From Leptospira soteropolitanensis (lineage in GTDB: Bacteria; Spirochaetota; Leptospiria; Leptospirales; Leptospiraceae): a stretch of 64,000 nt of DNA. Numbering within the stretch: the first letter of the stretch is position 1; each line of letters begins with the position of its first letter. The translations under genes were made by a program, and so were the position numbers. Below are positions 1 through 8,334 of this stretch, in pieces. A model generated the notes under the pieces. That model saw only the letters and a program-made list of their open reading frames with translations. It searched no databases and was not told the origin of the DNA. Location: the NCBI RefSeq assembly GCF_026151655.1, contig NZ_JAMQPN010000005.1:1-64000 (forward strand), written 5' to 3'.

Positions 1-65
1 CTTCGCTAACAGCTACCATTGCTAAATTAGAATCTCGTAAAATTCTCTTGCAATTTCTTGAATAG
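1..65 (+). CDS. 3' end of an upstream gene (partial)
   Basis: Frame 3 is open from the window edge to a TAG at 63-65 and encodes about 20 residues ending KILLQFLE. The next gene on the same strand starts 37 bases later, so this could be the C-terminus of a co-oriented upstream gene. The stretch is too short to identify a family, and an open frame of this length can occur by chance. Confidence 0.4.
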   Translation, partial: SLTATIAKLESRKILLQFLE

Positions 66-102
66 ATGCAAAATCTTAGGTGCCTTGCCAGAGATTTATA
101 GT

Positions 103-1131
103 ATGAAAAAATTCGCCTGCCTCTTCCTCCTTCTCATCCTATCACTCCCAGTCTTTGCTGTAAACACTGTCATTCTAAAAAACGGGAAGACTCTAAAAGG
201 CAAAGTCACCAACCAAAATGAACAAGGACTCACTGTACAAACTGCTGACGGTCCACAAACTATTTCTAAATCACAAATCCTAAAAGTAATTTATAAAGAC
301 GTATCTGAACAAGAAGCAGAAAAGATTCGAATTGCGGAAGAAAAGAAACTACGCGAGAAAGAGGAAAAAGAAAAAGCCAAACTCGAAAAAGAACGTCTGC
401 TAGCGGAAGCCAAAGAACAAAAACGTTTAGAAGAAGAAGCAAAAATCGCGGAACAAACGAGGCTCGCCGAAGAAAAAAATAAAGAAACATTAGCTGAAAA
501 GGAAGCAAGGGCAGAAGCAGAGTGGCTAACAACTAGAAAACTTGGCCCCTCTCCTGCCGCTAACCAATGCGGCGGTCGACTAGCCTTAATTTGGCGATCA
601 GCCTTAATCCCTGGATGGGGACAACTCTGTGGTGGTTATTATGCATCGGCTGGAACATTTAGCACCTTATTTTTTGGGACCTTAGTTTTTACCTTAGGAC
701 CACTACGTACAGAAGAACAAAACGCCAAATCCCATTACGATACCATGATTTTACTCAACCAAATAGGAGGGCCAGGCACAAGACTCAACGCACAAAACAT
801 CAGTTTGCCTTCCGAATTTTTCCAAGTTTTTGCCGAATCATCGATCGCTGAAGATTTCATTGCCAAAAGCAGAGAAAATGCAAAAAGCTCCAATACAAAA
901 TACTTAGCGGGACTGGGCACAGCAAGTATCCTCTATATCACAAATTTAGTTCATGCCTACATGATCGGAAAAGACAGGTATCCAGATAGGCCCACCGTCA
1001 GCACTGGCGGAAAACAAATCAAAGAAGGTTTGGACTTTGAGACGAGTTGGGACAGACCATACTCGATTACTGGAATTCGACCGCAGACCAGTGCGGTATA
1101 TGCGGAAATCCGTTATTCATTTTTATTCTAA
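103..1131 (+). CDS. Secreted coiled-coil envelope protein, unknown function
   Basis: About 342 residues. The start at 103 is preferred over an upstream in-frame start at 58 because it opens directly on a signal peptide (MKKFACLFLLLILSLPVFA). The mature protein begins with a short beta-rich segment of the VILKNGKTLKGKV type, common in leptospiral envelope proteins. A long Glu/Lys/Ala-rich coiled coil follows at about residues 65-145, then a hydrophobic part with a LIPGWGQLCGGYY motif resembling DUF5683-type membrane segments. The C-terminus ends in aromatic residues (SFLF), as outer-membrane strands often do. It lies 9 bases before a lipoprotein gene on the same strand, so the two are probably co-transcribed. 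Function not recognised. Confidence 0.75.
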   Translation: MKKFACLFLLLILSLPVFAVNTVILKNGKTLKGKVTNQNEQGLTVQTADGPQTISKSQILKVIYKDVSEQEAEKIRIAEEKKLREKEEKEKAKLEKERLLAEAKEQKRLEEEAKIAEQTRLAEEKNKETLAEKEARAEAEWLTTRKLGPSPAANQCGGRLALIWRSALIPGWGQLCGGYYASAGTFSTLFFGTLVFTLGPLRTEEQNAKSHYDTMILLNQIGGPGTRLNAQNISLPSEFFQVFAESSIAEDFIAKSRENAKSSNTKYLAGLGTASILYITNLVHAYMIGKDRYPDRPTVSTGGKQIKEGLDFETSWDRPYSITGIRPQTSAVYAEIRYSFLF

Positions 1132-1140
1132 GGAGTTTTT

Positions 1141-2865
1141 ATGAAAAAGATATTCACCACACTACTCATTCTTCTCTCCTTTCAATGTAGAATTTTTAAA
1201 CCTTCTGATCTGGATCCCTCTCAGGATTTAGGCACCTTACAAACATTATTACGGTATCTTGCTTTAGCCGATGCTTTTAATACCTATAGCCAAACCGTTG
1301 CCTTTATGAAATTTGCCGATCCCAATGGCACTCCTTATGCAGGAGGAACGGCCGAATATTTTGTTTTTAATGAAGCCGATGAAAATGGAGTTCCTGTTTC
1401 ACCCTTTGGAGATACAGGTAATATCCAACCCTATACTGTGACTTTAGATGCTTATGGACGTGGATTTTTATTTTTCAGCGAAAGAGGAATTGCAAAAATC
1501 ACAGTTAAAAATTCAGGAAATGCCGATGTCGGTAATGCGAGTTTTCGAGTTTACAATGGAATCACCAAACAATCATTTTTCTGGTTAAGCCAAAGTGGTT
1601 CCACACAGTTTATTTTGGAAGACTTAGCTAATTATAGAAACCGATTGGGATCATCCAATGCACTTACCTCACTTGGATCAGCAAACGGGCGCCAGTTTCT
1701 CTATTTACAAGTACAAACATCATATACATCCTCCACCCAGTATTCTTCTACTGGATATATCATCTCAAGTGCCGATGGGGAGTATTATGACCAAGTAACA
1801 AAGATTGATGGAGTCAACCTGAAAGTAGATTCAGGATACGAAACCTTTTTAAAAATATCCAAACCGATGTTCAATGGATCGGAATATGTTTTTTTCTTAT
1901 CAGAGGAAAGGTCCACCTACCCTGCTCCAGGAACCTACCAGTCCAATAGAAACTTAATTTTTAAAATCCCCCAGTCTTTCCCAAGCGCAAGTGAAGTGGT
2001 CAACCTTCCCATTGCTTCCAATGCAAATTTGTACAGGCCTGATGCGTTTCCGTGGATTTACCCGGCATTTTATTTTTCTAGTCGATACCTTGTCTCACCC
2101 GCTTACAGCTCAGGAACACAAATAAGACCAACCTTATTAAACGAAAATTTTGCAGTAACCCAAGACGCTGTTTTGGGATTTAGTTGTATGATAGCGGACT
2201 CAAATCTCGGAGCTATCTCTTACCAATTGATCAATGTGGGTGGGACAGAATATTTACAATGCCAAAACACATCTTCATTAATGAACAGTCAGACAATCCA
2301 AGTCCGTAGCTTAGATAGTGTTGGATTATCCAATCGAGTCCTAACTTTTGATACAGGTGGAGGTGGTTACACATTCCAATCTCCTATATTTTATGTACGA
2401 GGGAAATTGGTGGGGCTACTGAATTTTAGTCCGAATGTAGTGGGATTTACTTTTCCCACTGATAACTACGGCGGATCCAGTCCAACCATTACAAAAAATA
2501 CAAGCCCCATAACTGGATTTAGCTCAACTTTGGCAAGTTCCGATCCTCTCCTTCGCTCTGTGAAAAGCTCTAGCAACTCGGATTTTTTTCTTCTTTCCAC
2601 TAGTCCAACGTCCATTTCACCGAATTATCAAATCTATCGAAGTACAGATTCATTGGCCAGCGCTTCCATCTTACCAGCCATTCCTGCCGAATACAGCTCT
2701 CCCATTTCCAATGCAGAACAATTACAATCTGCCAATGGGAAATTAAACTATACCTGGTCCATCTATGGCCCGATTGGAATTGGCTCCTTACCTGTTTTTC
2801 TCACCCGTTTTACAAATGATGATGGAAGCTGGGAAACTCTCCCTCGTTTGATTAAGATCCGCTAA
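1141..2865 (+). CDS. Large hypothetical lipoprotein
   Basis: 574 residues. The N-terminus is a lipoprotein signal with the likely lipidated cysteine at residue 16 (LLSFQC), which fits the relaxed spirochetal lipobox. A clear ribosome-binding site (AAGGAG) sits just before the ATG. The rest is rich in Ser, Thr, Asn, Tyr and Phe with no recognised domain; the alternating polar and aromatic pattern suggests a beta-rich, possibly propeller-like, surface or periplasmic protein. It follows the coiled-coil protein by 9 bases and ends 10 bases from a convergent hydrolase gene. Function unknown. Confidence 0.75.
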   Translation: MKKIFTTLLILLSFQCRIFKPSDLDPSQDLGTLQTLLRYLALADAFNTYSQTVAFMKFADPNGTPYAGGTAEYFVFNEADENGVPVSPFGDTGNIQPYTVTLDAYGRGFLFFSERGIAKITVKNSGNADVGNASFRVYNGITKQSFFWLSQSGSTQFILEDLANYRNRLGSSNALTSLGSANGRQFLYLQVQTSYTSSTQYSSTGYIISSADGEYYDQVTKIDGVNLKVDSGYETFLKISKPMFNGSEYVFFLSEERSTYPAPGTYQSNRNLIFKIPQSFPSASEVVNLPIASNANLYRPDAFPWIYPAFYFSSRYLVSPAYSSGTQIRPTLLNENFAVTQDAVLGFSCMIADSNLGAISYQLINVGGTEYLQCQNTSSLMNSQTIQVRSLDSVGLSNRVLTFDTGGGGYTFQSPIFYVRGKLVGLLNFSPNVVGFTFPTDNYGGSSPTITKNTSPITGFSSTLASSDPLLRSVKSSSNSDFFLLSTSPTSISPNYQIYRSTDSLASASILPAIPAEYSSPISNAEQLQSANGKLNYTWSIYGPIGIGSLPVFLTRFTNDDGSWETLPRLIKIR

Positions 2866-2875
2866 AAAAAGGGAT

Positions 2876-3790
2876 TCATTTGGGAAACGTTGTCTTGTCT
2901 TTTAGAAAAGAATTCACAATCGCTTCGTATTCATTAAATCGAGTGTCAATTGATTTACAATGAAGGGCACCCCAATCGGTAATAAATAATTCTTTGCGAT
3001 TTGATTTTAAATTTTGGAAAATTTCTTCGGAATGAGTAACGGGCGTTACCTCATCATCCTTGGAATGAATGATGAGAACTGGCACAGATATTTGTTTTGC
3101 GGCTTTTTTAGGGGACACTTCGTTCACAAGAAAATCTGCCCTGAGTTCTGCAATGGAGAGGGCAATCGGTGAAAGAAATAGTATCAGAGGCGAATAAAAG
3201 TCAACCGCACGTTTTTCCACAATCGAACGCATATCCATAAATGGTGAGTCGGCAATCACAAAGGCAAAGTCGCTTCGTCCTTCTGCGTATTGTAAGGCTG
3301 TAGCTGCCCCAAAAGAAGCACCAAAAATACCAATATCTTCTTCTGGAACTGTGCTAATCTCTGAAAAAAATTCTATGGCCCTTTCCAAGTCTTGTTTTTC
3401 ATAAAATCCGTACGTTCCGTATTCTCCAGCACTTTCTCCATGATGCCGCGCATCATAAGCAAACAAACTGCAACCTCGTTTCCAAAAGAGAGGTGTGTAT
3501 TTAAGAACTCCGTAACGAGTCCTTCCATGCCCATGAAGTAAAACCACACCACATTTTTTCTTTTTAGGATTTTTAAAATACCAACCACGAAGTCGTAAAC
3601 TTCCGTTTTGGAATCGGACCGATTCTGGTTCTGGCAGATCAAAATCGGCAAAGGAATGAATCTTTAATTTCGTCTTATCTTCCTGTAATTTGGAGATAGG
3701 AAAGGAGATAATGGAAGATGAAAAATAATACCCTGCGCCTAGCAAAAAAAAGGTGAGAACTATAATCAATACACTAAAAATCTTTTTCAT
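2876..3790 (-). CDS. Membrane-anchored alpha/beta hydrolase
   Basis: 304 residues when started at the ATG at 3790, which gives an N-terminal hydrophobic anchor (KKIFSVLIIVLTFFLLGAG). An alternative start at 3895 would add 35 residues without a signal and overlap the next gene more. The fold signatures are LLHGHGRTR (oxyanion region), the nucleophile elbow GASFGA with Ser at about residue 159, an acid in HSKDDEV near 245-246 and a His near 277. This resembles the BAAT/prolyl-oligopeptidase-like hydrolases found in bacterial envelopes. Substrate unknown. It is convergent with the preceding lipoprotein gene and divergent from the next one. Confidence 0.8.
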   Translation of the reverse strand: MKKIFSVLIIVLTFFLLGAGYYFSSSIISFPISKLQEDKTKLKIHSFADFDLPEPESVRFQNGSLRLRGWYFKNPKKKKCGVVLLHGHGRTRYGVLKYTPLFWKRGCSLFAYDARHHGESAGEYGTYGFYEKQDLERAIEFFSEISTVPEEDIGIFGASFGAATALQYAEGRSDFAFVIADSPFMDMRSIVEKRAVDFYSPLILFLSPIALSIAELRADFLVNEVSPKKAAKQISVPVLIIHSKDDEVTPVTHSEEIFQNLKSNRKELFITDWGALHCKSIDTRFNEYEAIVNSFLKDKTTFPK

Positions 3791-3917
3791 CAAAGGGCCT
3801 AGTTGGAAAAATCTAGGAAAGACCACAATAGGAAAAGCGAATTTTCCAAAATGCGAGTTTTTGATGAGAAAAAGAATTGCCGACTTACGATCCATCCATC
3901 ATTTCTTTAGGAAATCT

Positions 3918-4535
3918 ATGAAACTATATTTAGCGTGTTTCTCCCTACTCCTCACCCTTTCCTTTGTAAACTGTCGCACTATGGATGCTGCCATCCAATA
4001 TCCAGACTCAGGGAAAACTGACCTAGGAATCACTAAGGTTGCTGTTTTGCTTTTTGACATTGAAGATGCCAAATGGGGGGATGAATTTACCGATGCAGTA
4101 TCCTTACAAATTGCCAAACTCCTACCCATCAAAGTCATAGAAAGAGAACAACTGTCGAAAGTGGTAAACGAACAAAGTTTTTCCAAAACAGGAATTATTG
4201 ATACACAAACAGCCGTTCGCATAGGAAAAGTTTTAGGAGTGGATGCACTTATTTTTGGCAGAGGATCTGCACTCAAGAAATATGATGAAAAAGGAAAACT
4301 CATTCCTAACTTAGTTGATACAGTGTCTTTAAAAATCGTTCATATCGAATCTGGACACGTAATCGTCAATGCACGTAAAAAACCAGGGGCCGATTGGACT
4401 TTTGGTCGGGTATTACAATATACTTTGGGGTTTGGTCTCATTTGGAGCCGCGAGGACATTCTACTTACTACAAGCGAATATGATTTTGTGGCAGAAAGTT
4501 TAGTAGAACGTATTGTTTCCGAACTAAAGAAATAA
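3918..4535 (+). CDS. CsgG-like lipoprotein
   Basis: 205 residues. The start at 3918 gives a lipoprotein signal (LTLSFVNC, Cys 19) preceded by an AGGA ribosome-binding site; a longer in-frame start exists but would bury the signal. The mature part has the CsgG/curli-assembly pattern: [22 protein letters not shown], then [15 protein letters not shown], then [17 protein letters not shown]. CsgG proteins form an outer-membrane secretion pore for curli, but many spirochete members are short stand-alone lipoproteins of unknown role and no csgA, csgE or csgF gene is nearby. Family assignment fairly secure, function open. Confidence 0.75.
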   Translation: MKLYLACFSLLLTLSFVNCRTMDAAIQYPDSGKTDLGITKVAVLLFDIEDAKWGDEFTDAVSLQIAKLLPIKVIEREQLSKVVNEQSFSKTGIIDTQTAVRIGKVLGVDALIFGRGSALKKYDEKGKLIPNLVDTVSLKIVHIESGHVIVNARKKPGADWTFGRVLQYTLGFGLIWSREDILLTTSEYDFVAESLVERIVSELKK

Positions 4536-4558
4536 TTTATCTAATAATAAAAGGACAA

Positions 4559-5032
4559 ATGATGAAAATTAACATTGGAATTCCCGAAGAAGAAAGAAGT
4601 GCGATCTCCGAGTCTCTAAAAAAACTCTTGGCAGATACGTACACTCTGTACCAAAAAACACATAGTTACCATTGGAATGTAACAGGGCCTATGTTCCAAA
4701 CTTTACACATTCTGTTTATGACCCAATACACTGAACTATGGAATGCAATAGACCCTATTGCCGAAAGAATTCGTTCTCTCGGATACTATGCGCCGATGGG
4801 TGGTTGGGAATTTGCAAAGTATTCAAGCATAACAGAAGATAAAGAAGTTCCAAAAGCCCACGATATGATCAAACACTTAGTAGAAGGAAATGAAGCCGTG
4901 ATTCGCACCGCACGTGCCGCTTATGCTCCTGCAGAAAAAGGAAACGACCAAGCCACTTTAGATTTACTCACTCAACGTTTGGACATCCACGAAAAAACGG
5001 CTTGGATGTTACGTTCATTACTCGAAGATTAA
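4559..5032 (+). CDS. dps: Dps-family DNA-protection/ferritin-like protein
   Basis: 157 residues, the normal size for Dps, which forms 12-subunit shells that oxidise and store iron with peroxide. The family core is visible: [13 protein letters not shown], then [12 protein letters not shown]. By comparison with E. coli Dps the ferroxidase ligands would be His38, His50, Asp65 and Glu69; the position normally Asp or Glu within LHxxFE is Met54 here. ATGATG gives two possible starts at 4559 and 4562. The gene stands alone on the plus strand, followed by a hairpin at 5041-5067. Confidence 0.92.
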   Translation: MMKINIGIPEEERSAISESLKKLLADTYTLYQKTHSYHWNVTGPMFQTLHILFMTQYTELWNAIDPIAERIRSLGYYAPMGGWEFAKYSSITEDKEVPKAHDMIKHLVEGNEAVIRTARAAYAPAEKGNDQATLDLLTQRLDIHEKTAWMLRSLLED

Positions 5033-5040
5033 TTTTTTTA

Positions 5041-5067
5041 AACAGTAGTCAAATCCAGACTACTGTT
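5041..5067. terminator. Hairpin between convergent genes
   Basis: A perfect 10-base inverted repeat (AACAGTAGTC / GACTACTGTT) with a 7-base loop lies 8 bases after dps. The following bases (ACTTTCCTT) are only moderately T-rich, so this is a plausible but not textbook terminator. It may also serve the convergent hydrolase gene. Confidence 0.55.
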
Positions 5068-5167
5068 ACTTTCCTTACCCATTCTTATAAATTCAAAAAC
5101 AAAGCCAAAACAAAAAGTTTTGAATAGAAATACATTACGTTAAAGATTCGTTCTGTGGAAAACGATA

Positions 5168-5959
5168 TCAAAGGATTAAGGACAATTCTTGATCCAAAAT
5201 ATCTAAATATTTAGCCTGGTGTGTAAAATGAATGTAGTGCCCGCCACCTTCGATTTTGATTTTCTGGTTATTCTTAAAAAAACGGTCCATTACTTCCAAA
5301 TCAGAATCTCTGATATACGGAGAATCACCACCTAATAAGAACAAAGTTTGAGTCTGGGAGGTTTTATCAAATGTAAATACATCATCAAACACTCTTCTTG
5401 CATGATTAAGTCCTTCGACATTCAATTTCCATCGATATTTACCATCTTCCTTTCGATCCAAACTCATTTGCAAAAACTGTCTGATAAAGGTATCTGGTAC
5501 ATACTTTGCCATCTCAGAATCGACTTCTGTTCTGGAAGTAAATCCCTCTAAAGGAAAAGACATTGATAGAATCTCTTTGTCATAAGCAAAAGGATAAGAC
5601 CGCGGTGCTATGTCTTGGATGATAAGCTTTTGAATGATTCCAGGGTGAGTTAAATCAAAATACATAGCCACAAGTCCACCCATAGAGTGACCAAGTAGAA
5701 TTGGATTTTTGATTTGATGGTCAAAAATAAATTCTTCCAAATCCTCTGACATCAATTGGATAGAATGTTCGTTAGTATGTGGAGAATCGCCGTGATTTCT
5801 TTGGTCAACCGCATAAACCGATCCAAAGTTGGATAAAAACCTTGCCACAGTCACCCAATTTTTCGAAGATCCGAATAACCCATGTAAAATGATAATATCG
5901 CCTAGCGATTTCCGATTGGGATTTTGGAATGGATACAGTTTGTAGTTTAATTTCACCAA
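5168..5959 (-). CDS. Alpha/beta hydrolase, YbfF-like esterase
   Basis: 263 residues without a signal peptide, so probably cytoplasmic. It matches the YbfF/epoxide-hydrolase-like group: IILHGLFGSSKNW near the N-terminus, AVDQRNHGDSPH, nucleophile elbow GHSMGG with Ser92, and a C-terminal GGGHYIHFTH with the catalytic His at about 241. An acid is likely at Asp212 or Asp218. YbfF-type enzymes hydrolyse short acyl esters or acyl thioesters; the substrate here cannot be told. It is followed on the same strand by no close gene and is separated by 26 bases from the SH3-domain gene upstream. Confidence 0.85.
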   Translation of the reverse strand: MVKLNYKLYPFQNPNRKSLGDIIILHGLFGSSKNWVTVARFLSNFGSVYAVDQRNHGDSPHTNEHSIQLMSEDLEEFIFDHQIKNPILLGHSMGGLVAMYFDLTHPGIIQKLIIQDIAPRSYPFAYDKEILSMSFPLEGFTSRTEVDSEMAKYVPDTFIRQFLQMSLDRKEDGKYRWKLNVEGLNHARRVFDDVFTFDKTSQTQTLFLLGGDSPYIRDSDLEVMDRFFKNNQKIKIEGGGHYIHFTHQAKYLDILDQELSLIL

Positions 5960-5985
5960 ATAACCTACCGAATATCAGCTGATAA

Positions 5986-7107
5986 CTAACGAAAACATTC
6001 TTTTTTTAAGATCTGCAAATGAGGCAGGATTTGTTTTTTCTCTCTTGGACCAATCTCTGACGCATAACGAATCATTTGATTGATTTCAGACTTAATCCCA
6101 TCACTTACTGGTGCAAAACAAGGAATAGAGTCTGGATCTTTAGTCATAGATTGCAGATTGATGACCAAATCCTTTGTGTATAAAGTAATATAATTACCTG
6201 TTGGAAACAAATAGATGTAACGAAGTTTTCCCTTTCTCATTTCTTCTAATCGACATTTTAAATCTGTCCCACATTCTACATTCGGCATACTTTCCGTAGC
6301 TAAAAAACCTGCATAATCAGAATGTTTAGTTTTTGGATAAGCCTCTAGTAGTTTCCAAAAATAATTGGAATCCACATAGTATTTTCCAGATGAATAATCA
6401 TATAATAACTTAGTTTGGTGTCGTTTTAAGAATTCCAAAGTGGATGGATCATTGTCCGGTTTGATTCCCTTTGTATTCATAAGATCCACCGTTTTTTTTA
6501 GGAAAAATCCAGCTTTGGCTCGAATAAAAATGAAATCATCTCCGGTAAATTTTCCCGAAGTAGAAATGGCAAAAATTGTATCAGTAATCTCTTGTTTTGC
6601 TGAAAAATCTATTTGATTCGAAAGAATCATTCTTTCTGCTTCAAATAACAAAGTAGGTAAATACTTGTTGGGTGAAACCGAACGAACAACAGACCGTTTG
6701 ATAAACCCAGAGAGACCGTCCTCTAACTTTACTGGAATCCAATCTTCTTTAGGACTTTCGAGAGAATTTTTATCAAACTTTACAGGCTCTCCAAACTTTA
6801 GTTTACGCAAAACATCACTTTTCTGGTCCGCAAACAAATGTAAGTTGAGGCCAATCACGGGAATTACAATTTCTGAATGTAAGTCTCGTTTCAAAATTTC
6901 AGAAGGCTTTGATTGTTTAGGTTTTTCTAGTAACGTTGGAACAGAACCAATTGGACCATTCAACAGAATTACAAAGATTAAACCGGCAATGAATGAGGCA
7001 GAAAACTTCAATCGATTACTTACGATCAACTTCGATCGTAAACATACCAATGACTGAAAAAAGACCATCCCTCTACAAAAAAGTTTCTGCAAAGGGACAA
7101 ATCTCAT
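5986..7107 (-). CDS. Membrane-anchored SH3-domain protein, unknown function
   Basis: Up to 373 residues. A hydrophobic segment (about 35-52, SASFIAGLIFVILLNG) suggests an anchor or uncleaved signal. Residues about 82-145 fit a bacterial SH3-like domain (LNLHLFADQKSDVLRKLKFG, then GFIKRSVV). The remainder, about 230 residues, is unrecognised and contains a Cys pair in ECGTDLKCR. The start at 7107 lies 1 base past the end of the aminotransferase gene and has an AGAGGA about 15 bases upstream; a start at 7068 is also possible. It is probably translated from the aminotransferase transcript. Confidence 0.7.
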   Translation of the reverse strand: MRFVPLQKLFCRGMVFFQSLVCLRSKLIVSNRLKFSASFIAGLIFVILLNGPIGSVPTLLEKPKQSKPSEILKRDLHSEIVIPVIGLNLHLFADQKSDVLRKLKFGEPVKFDKNSLESPKEDWIPVKLEDGLSGFIKRSVVRSVSPNKYLPTLLFEAERMILSNQIDFSAKQEITDTIFAISTSGKFTGDDFIFIRAKAGFFLKKTVDLMNTKGIKPDNDPSTLEFLKRHQTKLLYDYSSGKYYVDSNYFWKLLEAYPKTKHSDYAGFLATESMPNVECGTDLKCRLEEMRKGKLRYIYLFPTGNYITLYTKDLVINLQSMTKDPDSIPCFAPVSDGIKSEINQMIRYASEIGPREKKQILPHLQILKKECFR

Positions 7108-7108
7108 T

Positions 7109-8326
7109 TTACTTTTGTAAATCCTCTACCATTTGTTTGATGCGAGCCACACCTTTTTCGATGTCCTTATCACCTAACGCATATGATAAACGAATGGCTT
7201 TGTCATCTCCAAATGCAATACCTGGCACTGCTGCCACATTGTATTTATCAAGAAGAACATCACAAAAAAGTTTGGAATAAGAACTTTCCTTTTTCTCCGC
7301 TAATAGTCGTTTGAATCCAGGCAATTCATACACTCCGGTCATATAAGGAAATGCATAAAAAGCACCTTCTGGCATTCGGCATTCCACACCGGGAATCTCA
7401 CGTAAAAGTCCCACGATGAGTTTTCGGCGTTTGTCAAAAGCTTTTAACATATCAGCCACAGGAGTTTGATCACCAGTGAGTGCGGCCTCTGCTGCTGCTT
7501 GGGATATGGAAGATGCATTGCTTGTAGATTGGCCTTGCATGGTATCCATGTTTTTCACAATCTCTACGTTCCCTGCTCCGTATCCAATCCTCCATCCTGT
7601 CATGGAATAAGCTTTGGACACACCATTGATGACAAAAGTTTTTTCCTTCATCTTAGGTGAGATCATTGCAGGGTTTACAAATTCCAATCCATCATAAATG
7701 ATTTTTTCATAGATATCATCAGAAACAGTAATAATATCTTTTGGTTCCAAAACCTTTACAAGAGCTTCAACATCCGAACGAGTGTAAGCGGCTCCCGTTG
7801 GATTGGAAGGAGAGTTAAAAATAAACACCTTTGTTTTGGGAGTGATGGCTTTTTCTAATTGTTCTGCTGTGATTTTAAATCCACTCGAAATATCAGTAGC
7901 AACAATCACAGGAGTCCCTTCCGCCAAACGAACGATGTCCGCATAACTTACCCAATACGGTGCAGGAATGATTACCTCGTCACCAGGGTTTAATGTCGCC
8001 ATAAAAAAATTGTAGAGAACCTGTTTCCCACCTGTTCCCACAATGATTTGGTTCTTTTCGTATTTTAAACCGTTTTCAGTTTCAAATTTACGAATGATGG
8101 CCTCCTTCAAAGAAACAGTTCCACTCACGGGAGTGTATTTTGTTTTCCCTTGGTCCATTGCTTTTTTAGCAGCTTCTTTGATATGTGCTGGTGTATCAAA
8201 GTCAGGTTCCCCTGCTCCAAATCCAACAACATCAAGTCCACTCGCTTTCAACTGATTGGCTTTAGCAGTGATCGCGAGAGTGGGAGAAGGTTCTACGACA
8301 TCGAGTCGTTTTGCTACAAGTTTCAT
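7109..8326 (-). CDS. aspC: Aspartate aminotransferase (class I, PLP-dependent)
   Basis: 405 residues, typical for subgroup I-gamma aspartate aminotransferases. It moves the amino group of aspartate or glutamate to a 2-oxo acid using pyridoxal phosphate. Visible features are GFGAGEPDFDTP near the N-terminus, NSPSNPTG around 171-178, the PLP-contacting Asp near 203-204 (VSDDIYE) and the Schiff-base lysine Lys238 in SKAYSMTGWR. The substrate is inferred from the family; tyrosine or prephenate transaminases of the same subgroup cannot be excluded. It lies 8 bases downstream of the XPB helicase gene on the same strand. Confidence 0.88.
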   Translation of the reverse strand: MKLVAKRLDVVEPSPTLAITAKANQLKASGLDVVGFGAGEPDFDTPAHIKEAAKKAMDQGKTKYTPVSGTVSLKEAIIRKFETENGLKYEKNQIIVGTGGKQVLYNFFMATLNPGDEVIIPAPYWVSYADIVRLAEGTPVIVATDISSGFKITAEQLEKAITPKTKVFIFNSPSNPTGAAYTRSDVEALVKVLEPKDIITVSDDIYEKIIYDGLEFVNPAMISPKMKEKTFVINGVSKAYSMTGWRIGYGAGNVEIVKNMDTMQGQSTSNASSISQAAAEAALTGDQTPVADMLKAFDKRRKLIVGLLREIPGVECRMPEGAFYAFPYMTGVYELPGFKRLLAEKKESSYSKLFCDVLLDKYNVAAVPGIAFGDDKAIRLSYALGDKDIEKGVARIKQMVEDLQK

Positions 8327-8334
8327 TTTTTCCT

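Noticed and set aside
266..532. Long open frame opposite the coiled-coil segment of the first complete gene
   Set aside because: It is the antisense of Glu/Lys-rich codons (TTC/CTT-rich), gives an improbable Leu/Phe-rich protein, and has no start signals.
3918..4535. A curli secretion system
   Set aside because: Only a CsgG-like lipoprotein is present; no curli subunit or accessory genes are in the neighbourhood.
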